A stretch of DNA of 64,000 bases, taken from NCBI GenBank assembly GCA_035356615.1, contig DAOQSN010000023.1, forward strand, positions 24,380-88,379. Direction: 5' to 3'. Each line of letters opens with the position of its first letter. Within the stretch, counting starts at the first letter, position 1. Positions 33,817 through 42,703 of this stretch are shown piece after piece. Position numbers and translations under genes: made by a program. The notes below the pieces were generated by a model. The model ran no database searches. It had not been told where the DNA came from and was given only the letters and a program-made list of their open reading frames with translations. Source of the DNA: JAKQDH01 sp029558835 (GTDB lineage Bacteria; Planctomycetota; Phycisphaerae; UBA1845).

Positions 33817-34635
33817 CTACGGAGCCCGCGGGCCGCCATCCTGACCGAAGGAGGCAAGGAACCCGCCGGGCGGTTCATCCTCGGGCGGCTCGGCCGGCGG
33901 TGCTTCAGGGCCCGGCTCGGGAAGGGGGCCCGCGTCCGGCACATCCTCAGGCGGCATCGGCGTCGGGGCACTCAACTCGCGGCGATCCGAGCGCCGCGCC
34001 GGCGCGGGCTCGGCAAGAGGAATGGACCGCGCGAGCTGTGCCTCCTCGTCCTCCGGCGAGACACCGGCCGGTAGTTCGGCTGCCGCCTCGGGCTTGTGGT
34101 CCGTGCGCTTCTCACGTAACCGGCTGGCCAGCGACGCCCCGACCGGCAACTTCCGGGCTTCGGCATACGACCGCTCGAAGTTGGGGTCATAGTCCGAGTC
34201 CGGCCGCAGCACGCTGCCCGGGTAGGTCATCAGGTCACGATACGTGCGCCAGCTCCGCGCCCCCGACGACACGAACAAGTACCCGAACACCAGGTAGAGT
34301 GCCTGGGCCAGACCCATCGCCCCGGCCACGATCATGAGCGCCGCGCTGACGAGCAACAGCATACCGATCACGATCGCCGCCACCCCGTCGAACAGCAAGG
34401 CGCTGGGTCGCCCCCACCAGCACCAGGCAGCCGAGATCACCATCGCCACGCCGCCGATGCGCAGCGTCCACAGCATGATCGAGTGTGCCACCAGGAACAG
34501 CGACGAGCCGAAAGCCCCCGAGACGTAGTAACCGAAGATCAGCAGACAGGCGGCCGCGATCGCCGCCGGACCGGCCGTCTGCCGCACCGCCCGCACCATG
34601 TCCGGCGGAATGGAGTCACGATTGGCAAACGGCAT
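33817..34635 (-). CDS. Membrane protein of unknown function with acidic Pro-rich tail
   Basis: The product is 272 residues from the ATG at 34635, which has GGGAGACG upstream; a 69-residue upstream extension runs through a palindromic repeat and is rejected. Four or five hydrophobic helices fill residues 20-150 (AIAAACLLIFGYYVSG, FLVAHSIMLWTLRIGGVAMV, ALLFDGVAAIVIGMLLL, ALYLVFGYLFV). The remaining 120 residues are hydrophilic and end in a long Pro/Glu/Ala stretch, probably cytoplasmic and disordered. I recognise no family. The gene converges with the exosortase partner gene, 40 bases apart. Confidence 0.72.
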   Translation of the reverse strand: MPFANRDSIPPDMVRAVRQTAGPAAIAAACLLIFGYYVSGAFGSSLFLVAHSIMLWTLRIGGVAMVISAAWCWWGRPSALLFDGVAAIVIGMLLLVSAALMIVAGAMGLAQALYLVFGYLFVSSGARSWRTYRDLMTYPGSVLRPDSDYDPNFERSYAEARKLPVGASLASRLREKRTDHKPEAAAELPAGVSPEDEEAQLARSIPLAEPAPARRSDRRELSAPTPMPPEDVPDAGPLPEPGPEAPPAEPPEDEPPGGFLASFGQDGGPRAP

Positions 34636-34750
34636 ACCGGTCGTCTCCCTGGCTCGGAGTCGCGCCGCAGAGCGGGGGGCACCGTCCGTGCTTGGGGTCT
34701 CCCGCGCGGTGGGCGGGCAGGCCGTACACCACGCAGCGCCTTTACCTGCG

Positions 34751-34789
34751 CCGCCCTCACCCCTGCCCCTCTCCCAGGGGGAGAGGGGT
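34751..34789. repeat. Palindromic repeat, family B (copy 2)
   Basis: CCGCCCTCACCCCTGCCCC, then TCTCCC-A-GGGGGAGAGGGG; CCCCTCTCCC pairs with GGGAGAGGGG. Located between the membrane-protein gene and the universal stress gene. Confidence 0.7.
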
Positions 34790-34864
34790 CCACACGCCGC
34801 ATGCCCGGACCGACCCGCGGACAGAGACCGCGATAACGTCACATGCTACGGTCTCGCGATACGA

Positions 34865-35338
34865 CTACGGCATCGTAAACGCACCCACCGCTGTCCGCAC
34901 GACCAGCACCGCGCACGGCGCCTTGCGGACGACCTTCTCCGTCGTGCTGCCCAGCAGGATGTGCGAGATCGCCCCCCGACCATGCGTGGCCATCACGATC
35001 AGGTCAACTTCGTGCCTCCGGGCGTAGCCGACGATCTCCACGAAGGGCCGCCCCACCACCACTTCCGTCCGCACCGGCGCTTTCCAGTCGGCAAGGTGCT
35101 GCTGCGCGAAGCCTGTCATGCGGAGGCGGGCGGCCTCGACGACCTCCTGCGGAATCGGCCCCATCGGCACGCTCTCGGGGCCCATCGTGCTCCAATACTG
35201 GGCGGCGTCGTCCACGACGTGCAGGCAGTGAAAGGCCGCCTCGTACGTCTCCGCCAGCAGCTTCGCGTGCGGCAGGGCGTGCAACGAGAACTCGGAGAAG
35301 TCCGTGGGGTAGAGGACGTTGGCGAACCGCAGGGCCAT
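34865..35338 (-). CDS. Universal stress protein (UspA family)
   Basis: The product is 157 residues, one Usp domain. The N-terminus FANVLYPTDFSEFSLHALPHA carries the family strand and Asp. The C-terminal half has the ATP-binding pattern G-2x-G-9x-G-S/T: MATHGRGAISHILLGSTTEKVV near 116-137, so it belongs to the ATP-binding type. These proteins help survival under starvation or energy stress. AAGGAGCTG precedes the ATG. A good promoter lies about 50 bases upstream, so it is transcribed alone. Confidence 0.94.
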   Translation of the reverse strand: MALRFANVLYPTDFSEFSLHALPHAKLLAETYEAAFHCLHVVDDAAQYWSTMGPESVPMGPIPQEVVEAARLRMTGFAQQHLADWKAPVRTEVVVGRPFVEIVGYARRHEVDLIVMATHGRGAISHILLGSTTEKVVRKAPCAVLVVRTAVGAFTMP

Positions 35339-35389
35339 GACACAGCTCCTTCGCCGACATGAGAAGGACGCGGACCAACCCCGACTGTT

Positions 35390-35419
35390 ATCCTAATGGG
35401 CGGCGACACTCTTGGTCAA
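35390..35419 (-). promoter_or_regulatory. Likely promoter of the universal stress gene
   Basis: On the minus strand TTGACC (35419-35414), 18 bases, TAGGAT (35395-35390). The leader would be about 45 bases. Confidence 0.5.
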
Positions 35420-35515
35420 CCCTCACTGGGCAATGGCGGACCGGCGTCTTCACGGTACAATCCGGACAGCCGTGGGCGTTAGGCCTCTGAACCCCTCTGC
35501 TCCCTGGGCCTCTGG

Positions 35516-35554
35516 ACCCCTCTCCCCCCGGGAGAGGGGAAGGGGTGAGGGCGG
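35516..35554. repeat. Palindromic repeat, family B (copy 3, reverse orientation)
   Basis: CCCCTCTCCC-CCC-GGGAGAGGGG followed by AAGGGGTGAGGGCGGCGG, the reverse complement of the order seen at 34.75 kb. It sits between the divergent universal stress and lipA genes. Confidence 0.7.
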
Positions 35555-35649
35555 CGGAGATGAAGACGCCCCCGGGTGTACACCCATGCTCGCGCGTGGC
35601 TGTCGTCGCGTGATCGTACGGAACGACTCGACCCAAGGAAGATGCCGAC

Positions 35650-36603
35650 GTGAAGCTACCGGTACTATCAACTCCCGGAGATCGCCCCGCCGGACGGCGC
35701 CTGCCGCCCTGGCTGAAGCGACCGCTACCGTCCGGCGAGTTCAGCGCCACGAAGGCGGTCGTGGCCGACAGCGGCGTGGCCACCGTCTGCCAGGAGGCCC
35801 GCTGCCCCAACCTGGGCGAATGCTGGTCGAAGCGGCACGCCACCTTCATGATCCTCGGCGACCGCTGCACGCGCCGCTGCCACTTCTGCGCGGTGCACAC
35901 CGCGCGTCCGGAGCCGCCGGCCGGGGATGAACCCGACCGCCTGGCCGACGCCGTCGCCCGCCTGGGCTTTCGCCACGTCGTGCTGACCGCGGTGGCGCGG
36001 GACGATCTCGCGGATGAGGGCGCCGGGCACTTCGCCCAGTGCGTGGCGGCCGTCCATCAGCGCAGCCCGCGCACCACCGTCGAGGTGCTCCCGGCCGACT
36101 TCCACGCCCGCCGCGAGTGCATCGAGACGCTCTGTGCCGCCCGGCCGCAACTGTACAACCACAACCTCGAGATGGTCGAGCGGCTCACGCCGATGGTGCG
36201 TCCGCAAGGCAACTACCGCCGGTCGCTCGAAGTGCTGCGTCTCGTCAAGGAGATCGCCCCGCGGATCGTGACGAAGTCGGGTCTCATGGTCGGCCTCGGT
36301 GAGACGATCGATGAGCTGCACCGTACCTTCGCGGACTTGCGCGGCGTCGGCTGCGACGTGCTCACCGTCGGGCAGTACCTCGCCCCCACCACCGGTCAGC
36401 ACTGGCCGGTCAAGAAGTTCTACCACCCCGAGGAGTTCGACGCCCTGCGGGAGCAGGCGTTGAGCCTGGGCTTCCTCAGCGTGGCCGCCGGCCCCTTCGT
36501 GCGGTCCAGCTACAACGCCGAGAACGTGTTCGCCGAGAGTCTCCTGCGTCTGTCGGCCGCCGCGGCCGACGGCGTGCAGACCGAGAGAGTCCCCCCATCG
36601 TGA
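35650..36603 (+). CDS. lipA: Lipoyl synthase
   Basis: The product is 317 residues, a radical SAM enzyme that inserts two sulfurs into octanoyl groups on lipoyl domains. The auxiliary cluster motif uses Cys47, Cys52 and Cys58 (CQEARCPNLGEC), and the radical SAM cluster uses Cys73, 77 and 80 (CTRRCHFC, the CxxxCxxC form). The C-terminal RSSYNAE, whose Ser binds the auxiliary cluster, is present near 289-295. The start is a GTG at 35650 with AAGGAAG upstream. It overlaps tmk by four bases (GTGA). No lipB is adjacent. Confidence 0.97.
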   Translation: MKLPVLSTPGDRPAGRRLPPWLKRPLPSGEFSATKAVVADSGVATVCQEARCPNLGECWSKRHATFMILGDRCTRRCHFCAVHTARPEPPAGDEPDRLADAVARLGFRHVVLTAVARDDLADEGAGHFAQCVAAVHQRSPRTTVEVLPADFHARRECIETLCAARPQLYNHNLEMVERLTPMVRPQGNYRRSLEVLRLVKEIAPRIVTKSGLMVGLGETIDELHRTFADLRGVGCDVLTVGQYLAPTTGQHWPVKKFYHPEEFDALREQALSLGFLSVAAGPFVRSSYNAENVFAESLLRLSAAAADGVQTERVPPS

Positions 36604-37316
36604 GCATCGACCTGACCCAACTGGCCCCGCGGCTGGCGGGCAAGTTCGTCGTCTTCGACGGTCCCGACGGTTCGGGCAAGTCGAGCCAGCACCGCCGGCT
36701 CACGGAGGCGCTCGTGGCCGGCGGCGGCGGCGTCGTCTCCTGTCGCGACCCCGGTGGCACGGACATCGGCGAGCGCATCCGCTCCGTGCTGCTGGACCAT
36801 GACTTGTCGCGGATGGCCGTCAATTGTGAGACGCTGCTGTTCATGGCCTCGCGGGCGCAGCTCGTGTTCGAGGTCATCGAGCCCGCTCTGCGTGAAGGCA
36901 AGACGGTGCTCTGCGACCGGTTCGTGACGGCCACCTGTGCCTACCAGGGGGCGGCCGGGTATGACCCGCAACGCGTCATCGAGGTGGCACGTTACGCCAT
37001 CGGCAACACCTGGCCCGACCTGTCGATCATCCTGGACGTGGACATCGAAGCCGGCTTCGAACGGATCGGGCGTAAGAAGCACCACGCGGGCAAGCATCGC
37101 AAGAAGTATGCCGGGCAGACGTCCCTCTTCGCCGGCGGGGACAGCGTGCCCGACGCCATGGAGGCCCGCTCGCTGGCGTATCATCGCAAGGTGCGCGAGC
37201 TGTTCCGCGAGCTGCCCGCGTACTACCCGCGTCCGGTGGTCATCATCGACAGCGGGCAGCCGGAAGAAACCGTGTTCGCACATGTAGTTGAGTGTCTTGC
37301 CCGTGTCTTTGGCTGA
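36600..37316 (+). CDS. tmk: Thymidylate kinase
   Basis: The product is 238 residues. It phosphorylates dTMP to dTDP. The P-loop GPDGSGKSS is at 21-29, CRDPGGTDIGERIR near 44-57 is the family substrate loop, and DRFVTATCAYQGAAGYD near 107 is the DR-x motif. The lid carries an insertion (KKHHAGKHRKKYAGQ) that lengthens the protein compared with the usual 205-215 residues. The GTG start overlaps the lipA stop, and the 3' end overlaps holB; the tmk-holB pair is a common bacterial arrangement. Confidence 0.95.
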   Translation: MSIDLTQLAPRLAGKFVVFDGPDGSGKSSQHRRLTEALVAGGGGVVSCRDPGGTDIGERIRSVLLDHDLSRMAVNCETLLFMASRAQLVFEVIEPALREGKTVLCDRFVTATCAYQGAAGYDPQRVIEVARYAIGNTWPDLSIILDVDIEAGFERIGRKKHHAGKHRKKYAGQTSLFAGGDSVPDAMEARSLAYHRKVRELFRELPAYYPRPVVIIDSGQPEETVFAHVVECLARVFG

Positions 37317-38451
37317 GGTGAAACATCAGGGGCATGCCCAGCGCGTGCTGCAACGGGCCCTCATCGGCGGGCGCGTCCCGCATGCCTACCTCTTCCACGG
37401 CCCCGACGGCGTGGGCAAGGAGCTGCTCGCCCGCGGGCTGGGGCAGCTTCTGCTGTGTCCCCGGCCCATCACGGTCAGGCCGGCGGCTGCCGACGTGGAG
37501 GCGGTTGGCCTGGAGCAGTTGCAGGTCGGCTGCGGAACGTGCGCGGACTGCCGCGCCGTCGCCGGCGACGTGCACCCCGACCTGCACCTCATCCATCGCT
37601 ACCTGTATCGGGACCATCCCGAAAGCAAGGTGCGCAACCGCAAGGGCCTGGAATTGATCATCGACGTGGTCCGCCACTTCCTGATCGAACGCGTCGGTCT
37701 GACACCGATGCGGGGTCGGGCCAAGGTGTTCATCATCCGTGAAGCGGACCTCATGAACGCCCATGCCCAGAACGCCCTGCTCAAGACGCTCGAAGAACCC
37801 CCCGGGGCAACGTTCCTCATCCTGCTGACCTGCAATGTGGACCTGCTGTTGCCCACGACGCAGTCGCGCTGCCAGCCGGTGCGCTTTGACGCCCTCCCGC
37901 GCGAGTTCATCGCGGAGCGCCTGCGGTCGCTGGCGCCCGACCTGAGCGAGCCGGCGCGCGACTGGTACGCCCGCAGCGCCGAGGGCAGCCTCGGCCGGGC
38001 CATGGAAGCCGTCGACGACAAGTTGTTCGAGCTGAACGAACGCGTGGTCGCGCCGCTGGCGCGTTGGCCGGCAGACCGCGAGGCCGTTTCGGCCCAGCGG
38101 TGGCTCGACGAGGCCAAGGCACTCGGGGAGAACTACCGCACGCGTGACCCCGATATCAGCGACTCGGAAGCGACCCGGCGCGGTCTGACCGCCGTCCTGC
38201 GGCTGGTGGCCGCCTGGTACGCCGATCTGTTGCTGCTGGCGACGGGGGGAGACGGCGATTCACTGATCAACGGCCTGCTCCTGCCCCTCCTTCAGAATTC
38301 GGCCGCCCGCTTCTCACCGACCACGGCCATCCGGGCCATCACCCGCGTCGGCGATGCGGAACGCCACCTCAACCAGAACGTCAACGCTCAGCTCTGCGTC
38401 GACGCGCTGCTCATCGCGCTCGCCGGCAAATGGCCTACGCCCCGCCGGTGA
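37303..38451 (+). CDS. holB: DNA polymerase III delta-prime subunit
   Basis: The product is about 382 residues from the GTG at 37303; the frame opens at a TTG at 37288. It is the clamp-loader delta-prime subunit. An AAA+ fold with a P-loop-like GPDGVGKEL near 35-43 is followed by a zinc module (CGTCADC, plus a His/Cys nearby). A sensor region with EADLMNAHAQNALLKTLEEPP near 148-168 and the SRCQP motif near 190 follow. An insert of about 25 residues lies between the P-loop and the zinc module. It overlaps tmk by 14 bases and its 3' end overlaps the convergent secreted-protein gene by 17 bases. Confidence 0.93.
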   Translation: MSLAEVKHQGHAQRVLQRALIGGRVPHAYLFHGPDGVGKELLARGLGQLLLCPRPITVRPAAADVEAVGLEQLQVGCGTCADCRAVAGDVHPDLHLIHRYLYRDHPESKVRNRKGLELIIDVVRHFLIERVGLTPMRGRAKVFIIREADLMNAHAQNALLKTLEEPPGATFLILLTCNVDLLLPTTQSRCQPVRFDALPREFIAERLRSLAPDLSEPARDWYARSAEGSLGRAMEAVDDKLFELNERVVAPLARWPADREAVSAQRWLDEAKALGENYRTRDPDISDSEATRRGLTAVLRLVAAWYADLLLLATGGDGDSLINGLLLPLLQNSAARFSPTTAIRAITRVGDAERHLNQNVNAQLCVDALLIALAGKWPTPRR

Positions 38452-40726
38452 ACGCGTTCTGGAAGGCGGCGAAGTCCGCCATGTCCACGTCGAGATCACC
38501 GTCCAGGTCCGCCTGCGCGAAATCAGCCGCGTCACCGCCGGGCGGCGGCGTAGTCACACCAGGCCCGCCCAGACTGGGCAGGAAAATCGCCAGGTCATCA
38601 ACGTCGACGTCGCCGTCACCATCGAGGTCACCCGGTCCTCCACAGACCCAGCGCCCCCAGTAGCAGGAGACGTAACCTCCGGCAATTGTGAAGTCGCCGC
38701 CCGCGATCAGCTCGCCGTGATACGCGGTCAAGGCACTCACGGCCGTGTTCGTCCCCGACCCCAGCGGGTACCATGCAGCGCCGTCCCAGCGGGCAATGTT
38801 GGGGCAGCTCACGCCGCCCGCCGTTGTGAATCGGCCACCCGCGATCAGGTCGCCGTTGAAGACCTTCAGGGCATAGACGTGCCTGTTGGTATCACCAATC
38901 CCCGATCCCAGTGTCTGCCACGTGGTACCGTTCCAGCGGGCGACACGGTTGCACCCCGCGCCGCCGGCGGTCGTGAAGTCGCCGCCCGCGATCAAGTCGC
39001 CATCGTAGACCGTCAGGCAGTGCACGTTGGCGTTCATGCCCGACCCCAGCGGCTGCCACGAGCCGCCATCCCAGCGGGCGACGTGATTGCGTGTCGTGCC
39101 GCCGGCCGTAGTAAACTCGCCTCCCGCGATCAACTCGCCGTTGTAGACCGTCAGGGCCTTCACCACGTCGTTCATTCCCGAGTCGAGCGGTTGCCAGGCG
39201 GCGCCATCCCAACGAGCAATGTAATTGCAGGGGTCGCCGCCGGTAGTTGTGAAATCGCCTCCCGCGATGAGCTCGCCGTTGAAGACCGCCAAGGCATGGA
39301 CTCGTGGATAGGCCGGGCCGCCAAACCCCGGCCCCAGCGCCTGCCAGGCGACCCCGTCCCAGAGGGCGATCGAGCTGGCCGCCACACCACCGGCGATCGT
39401 GAACGAGCCCCCCACTGCCAGGTCGCCGTTGAAGGTCGCCAGCGCTGACACCGTGCCGTCCACGCCTGTCCCCAGCGTCTGCCAGACGTCGCCGTCCCAG
39501 CGGGCGATGCCGTCGCACGGCACGTTGCCGACCGTCCACAAGTAGCCGCCCGCGATCAGCTCGCCGGCGTGGACCGTCAGCGCCTGCACCATGTAGGTCG
39601 TCCCTGAGCCCATTTGGTGCCAGACCCCGTCCTCCCAGCGGGCGATACGGCTGCAACTGGGACCTTCGAGCGTGCTGAAGCCGCCGCCGGCGATGGGGTC
39701 GCCGTCGTAGACGGCAAGCGCATTCACGGCGCCGATCATCATCTGCGCTCCCATCGCTTCCCATGTCGAGCCGTCCCAACGGGCGACGCCTTCGCACGTC
39801 GTGCCGCCGGCGTCGGTGAATGAGCCCCCGGCGATCAACTCGTCGTTCCAGACCGTCAGAGCGTACACACTGTCGTTCATTCCTGACCCGAGCGTTTGCC
39901 AGCTTCCGTTCCAACGGGCAATGCAGTTGCAGGTCACTCCGCCGGCAGTCGTGAACAATCCTCCTGCAATCAACTCGCCACCGTAGACTGTCAGGGCGTG
40001 CACATGCCTGCCCGTCCCGCCCATGCCAGCTCCCAGAGTCTGCCAGGCAGTCCCGTTCCAGCGGGCGATGGAACTGCAACTCACGCCGCCGGCCGTGGTG
40101 AAACTGCCCCCGGCGACGAGTTCATTGTTGTACACCGCCAAGGCGCGCACGCTGCTGCTGTACACGTCCATCCCGGAGCCCAGTGACTGCCAGGCGCTGC
40201 CGTTCCAGCGGGCGATGCGACTGCATGGCACGCCGCCGGCATTGGAGAACGTACCCCCGGCGATCAACTGACCGCTGTAAACCGCCAAAGCGTACACGTA
40301 GGCGTCCACACCTGAACCCAAAGCCTGCCACGCGCTCCCATTCCAGCGCGCGATGCGGCTGCACGCCACACCGCCGGCGGTCGTAAAAGTGCCCCCCGCA
40401 ATCAGCTCGCCATTGAAGACTGTCAAGGCCCGCACGCTGGCGTCCGTCCCGGACCCCAGAGCGTGCCAGGCGCTTCCGTCCCACGCCGCGATGTTGTTCG
40501 CAGTTACGTCGCCCGCCACTGTGAACTGCCCACCGGCGACGAGCAGCTCGGGCTGCGGACCGGCCCCATCGGGGTCCCAGGTCATCGTGGCATACACATT
40601 CCCGTCCGTCCCCGGCACGCCGTCGCCCGGCAGCCAGGCACAGTCTTGTGCCCACACACTGGCTGCCCCGCCCACCAGGCAAGCCGCCAATACCACTACT
40701 CCGAAGGTGCTTCCGCAGCTCATCAT
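38435..40726 (-). CDS. Secreted GG-x-F repeat propeller protein with dockerin-like tail (second copy)
   Basis: The product is 763 residues from the ATG at 40726; a signal peptide (FGVVVLAACLVGG) ends near SVWAQ. A longer upstream frame has no signal or similarity. About 15-16 repeats of roughly 42 residues follow the pattern ALTVYNGELIAGG-FTTAGG---C--IARWNG-AWQ-LGSGM, very regular and probably forming two or more propellers. The last 60 residues hold paired calcium loops (DLDGDGDVDVDDLAIFLPS and DLDGDLDVDMADFAAFQ) as a dockerin-like module. It shares this design with the 19.1 kb gene and with the 48-53.7 kb gene, but has twice as many repeats as the former. Binding partner and function are unknown. 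Confidence 0.82.
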   Translation of the reverse strand: MMSCGSTFGVVVLAACLVGGAASVWAQDCAWLPGDGVPGTDGNVYATMTWDPDGAGPQPELLVAGGQFTVAGDVTANNIAAWDGSAWHALGSGTDASVRALTVFNGELIAGGTFTTAGGVACSRIARWNGSAWQALGSGVDAYVYALAVYSGQLIAGGTFSNAGGVPCSRIARWNGSAWQSLGSGMDVYSSSVRALAVYNNELVAGGSFTTAGGVSCSSIARWNGTAWQTLGAGMGGTGRHVHALTVYGGELIAGGLFTTAGGVTCNCIARWNGSWQTLGSGMNDSVYALTVWNDELIAGGSFTDAGGTTCEGVARWDGSTWEAMGAQMMIGAVNALAVYDGDPIAGGGFSTLEGPSCSRIARWEDGVWHQMGSGTTYMVQALTVHAGELIAGGYLWTVGNVPCDGIARWDGDVWQTLGTGVDGTVSALATFNGDLAVGGSFTIAGGVAASSIALWDGVAWQALGPGFGGPAYPRVHALAVFNGELIAGGDFTTTGGDPCNYIARWDGAAWQPLDSGMNDVVKALTVYNGELIAGGEFTTAGGTTRNHVARWDGGSWQPLGSGMNANVHCLTVYDGDLIAGGDFTTAGGAGCNRVARWNGTTWQTLGSGIGDTNRHVYALKVFNGDLIAGGRFTTAGGVSCPNIARWDGAAWYPLGSGTNTAVSALTAYHGELIAGGDFTIAGGYVSCYWGRWVCGGPGDLDGDGDVDVDDLAIFLPSLGGPGVTTPPPGGDAADFAQADLDGDLDVDMADFAAFQNAFTGGA

Positions 40727-41338
40727 GAGAGTCCCCACCCGAATGAGTACACCCTTGATGACGGCACGCCCGCTACGTGCCCGTCCTCGATCTGCAGCAA
40801 CCTGCGTGCTATGTGGCTCTGCACGGTATGGGAAGTGACAACCCGACGGCGGCAGGTTGGCCGGCCACGCGTGCCTCGCTGCCGCCCTCCCCTCCTGCGG
40901 GCGAGCGCCCAGCCCGCGCAGCCACCCGTCGGGGTCTGCAGCCTGGGCACACCAACCCACTCCCTTCCCCTTGGCGTTCTTGTACGCAAAGCGTTCAACC
41001 AATCGGCGAGGCAGCGACTGCGGGGAGCATGCTTGCCCTTTCCGGCGCTCCCGGTGACTTGAAACCGTCGCCGGCCCGTCCACAAGCCCACGCTGGGCGG
41101 CGCCGGCTTCCCCGCAGCCGTGCACCCGACGATGCTGCCTGGTTGCACGTCCTAATATACCGTCCGCCGCCCGCCCAACGCAAGGGGAGACTGCACTGTA
41201 CGGTGGCCCCAGCAGCATCTATGGGGACTCTGCGCCGCGCTCCCGGGGTCGCCATACGAGCGCACGCTCTCCATGACTGGTGACTGAACGTCGGTCATGC
41301 CCCTTTGACAGGAGCTTCCCGCGTGGAACCCGGCGTGC
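40727..41338. other. Long upstream region of the second propeller gene
   Basis: About 610 bases without a credible gene. On the minus strand TTGCGT (41183-41178) and TATATT (41159-41154), 18 bases apart, form a possible promoter, which would give a leader of about 425 bases for the propeller gene. I see no further strong element. Confidence 0.4.
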
Positions 41339-41626
41339 TCAGCCTTTCGACTTGCCTTGTCTGCGGGAGTCAGCCAGCCAGTGATTGAGGTTGGCAGCGA
41401 GGATCTCCGGCCGGCGTTGTGTCAGGATGTGTTGCGCCAGCCCGGGCGGCACCTTCAGCACTTCCATCGCCTGCGCCACGCGCTTCCAGAGCTGCTCGCG
41501 CTTCTTCTCGCTCTCGACCAGGTACAGTTCGCTGACCACCTCCTGGAGGCGCTCGAGCATAATCTGGTCGCGCTGGTCGTAATAGCGCTTGATGATCCCC
41601 TGCTGATGCGGCGTGTACTCCGGCAT
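41339..41626 (-). CDS. Small helical protein of unknown function (95 aa)
   Basis: The product is 95 residues, charged and helical throughout (IIKRYYDQRDQIMLERLQEVV, then ESEKKREQLWKRVAQAMEVL), with a basic C-terminus. The N-terminal MPEYTPHQQGIIKRYYD looks like a conserved family start; I have the impression of a planctomycete-restricted family but cannot name it. It lies 30 bases after nrnA on the same strand and is probably in the ribF-nrnA transcript. No signal, metal or nucleotide motif is visible. Confidence 0.72.
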   Translation of the reverse strand: MPEYTPHQQGIIKRYYDQRDQIMLERLQEVVSELYLVESEKKREQLWKRVAQAMEVLKVPPGLAQHILTQRRPEILAANLNHWLADSRRQGKSKG

Positions 41627-41656
41627 GGTGGACAGGTCCCCTCCGTGAAACCGGCG

Positions 41657-42703
41657 TCAGACCGGCAGCGGATCATCGTCATCCGCGCCGGGCAACAAAC
41701 ACTCGAACTCATCCAGCAGCCGGCGACGCACGTGCAGAACCGTACCCTGGACGCGCGCCCCGGCCGCCCGGCGATGCCCGCCGCCGCCGAAGCGCTCCGC
41801 GATCCGAGCGACGTCTATGTCAGGCGCCTCCGGCTCCAGCGGCCTCTTGCTGCGGAAGCTCGCACGTACCGTGCCGTTCTCCTCCCCTACCAACAACACC
41901 GACGCGCACACCGAACCTACCCGCAACGGCTCATTGACGATCTCTTCCGTATCGGAGGGCAGCGCCCCCACGCGCTGCATCGTCCCCGGCGACACGCACA
42001 TCACCGCCAGCCGATCCCGCAGCATCAGCTCCAGCGACGCCAGAGCCGCCGTCCGCAGCCGCAGACGCCCGATCGAATCCCGGAAGTACAACTGTTGAAA
42101 CAGCTCGGTCGCATCCGCGCCCCGACCCGCCAAGTCCGCCATCGCCCGAAACACCCGCGCGTCCACGTGCCCGTGGCGAAACCAGCCGGTGTCGGTCGCA
42201 ATCCCGATCACCAGCCCATCACAACAGGCGGCCTCCAGCGGCCAACCCACCGCCGCAAACCACTCATACAGAATCAGCCCGGTGGCCGCCGCCGTTTCGT
42301 CCACCAGATACCGATCGCACATCTCGTCGCGCGTCAGGTGATGATCCACCGCCAGCTTCGGCATCCGCGCCGCCCGCAGAAACTCCGCCAGCGGCTCAAG
42401 CTGAGCGTACGTGCACGTGTCCAGCAGCACGATGCCGTCAACGGCGGCCCGCTCGTCGGGACCCACTTCATTCGGCCACAACCTCAGCGGCGCCAGCGTC
42501 CCGGCCAGCGCGTAACGCTCCGGCAGAGCGTCGTAGATGACCGCCAACGGCTCCGCCCCCCCGGCGCGCAGGACCGAGTACATCGCCGCCAACGCACCCA
42601 GCGCGTCGCCGTCCGGCCGCGTGTGCGTCGCCAGCAGCGGCCGGCGCCACCCGCTCACCCAGCGCGCTAGTTCCTTCAGTGTCTCCGACCCCGGTAAGCT
42701 CAT
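41657..42703 (-). CDS. nrnA: DHH-family phosphoesterase (NrnA-like oligoribonuclease/pAp phosphatase)
   Basis: The product is 348 residues. DHH motifs: THTRPDGDALG at 26-36 (metal-binding His and Asp), LLDTC near 84, and VDHHLT near 118, which names the family. The DHHA1 domain ends with RFGGGGHRRAAG near 301-312, the substrate-binding glycine motif. NrnA degrades nanoRNA and dephosphorylates pAp. The ATG overlaps the ribF stop as ATGA. The ribF-nrnA neighbourhood is common in bacteria (near rbfA, truB and rpsO), but those genes are not here. Confidence 0.93.
   Translation of the reverse strand: MSLPGSETLKELARWVSGWRRPLLATHTRPDGDALGALAAMYSVLRAGGAEPLAVIYDALPERYALAGTLAPLRLWPNEVGPDERAAVDGIVLLDTCTYAQLEPLAEFLRAARMPKLAVDHHLTRDEMCDRYLVDETAAATGLILYEWFAAVGWPLEAACCDGLVIGIATDTGWFRHGHVDARVFRAMADLAGRGADATELFQQLYFRDSIGRLRLRTAALASLELMLRDRLAVMCVSPGTMQRVGALPSDTEEIVNEPLRVGSVCASVLLVGEENGTVRASFRSKRPLEPEAPDIDVARIAERFGGGGHRRAAGARVQGTVLHVRRRLLDEFECLLPGADDDDPLPV

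Noticed and set aside
40727..41218. N-terminal extension of the second propeller protein
   Set aside because: About 160 residues of Arg/Gly-rich sequence with no start signal; a signal peptide begins at 40726.
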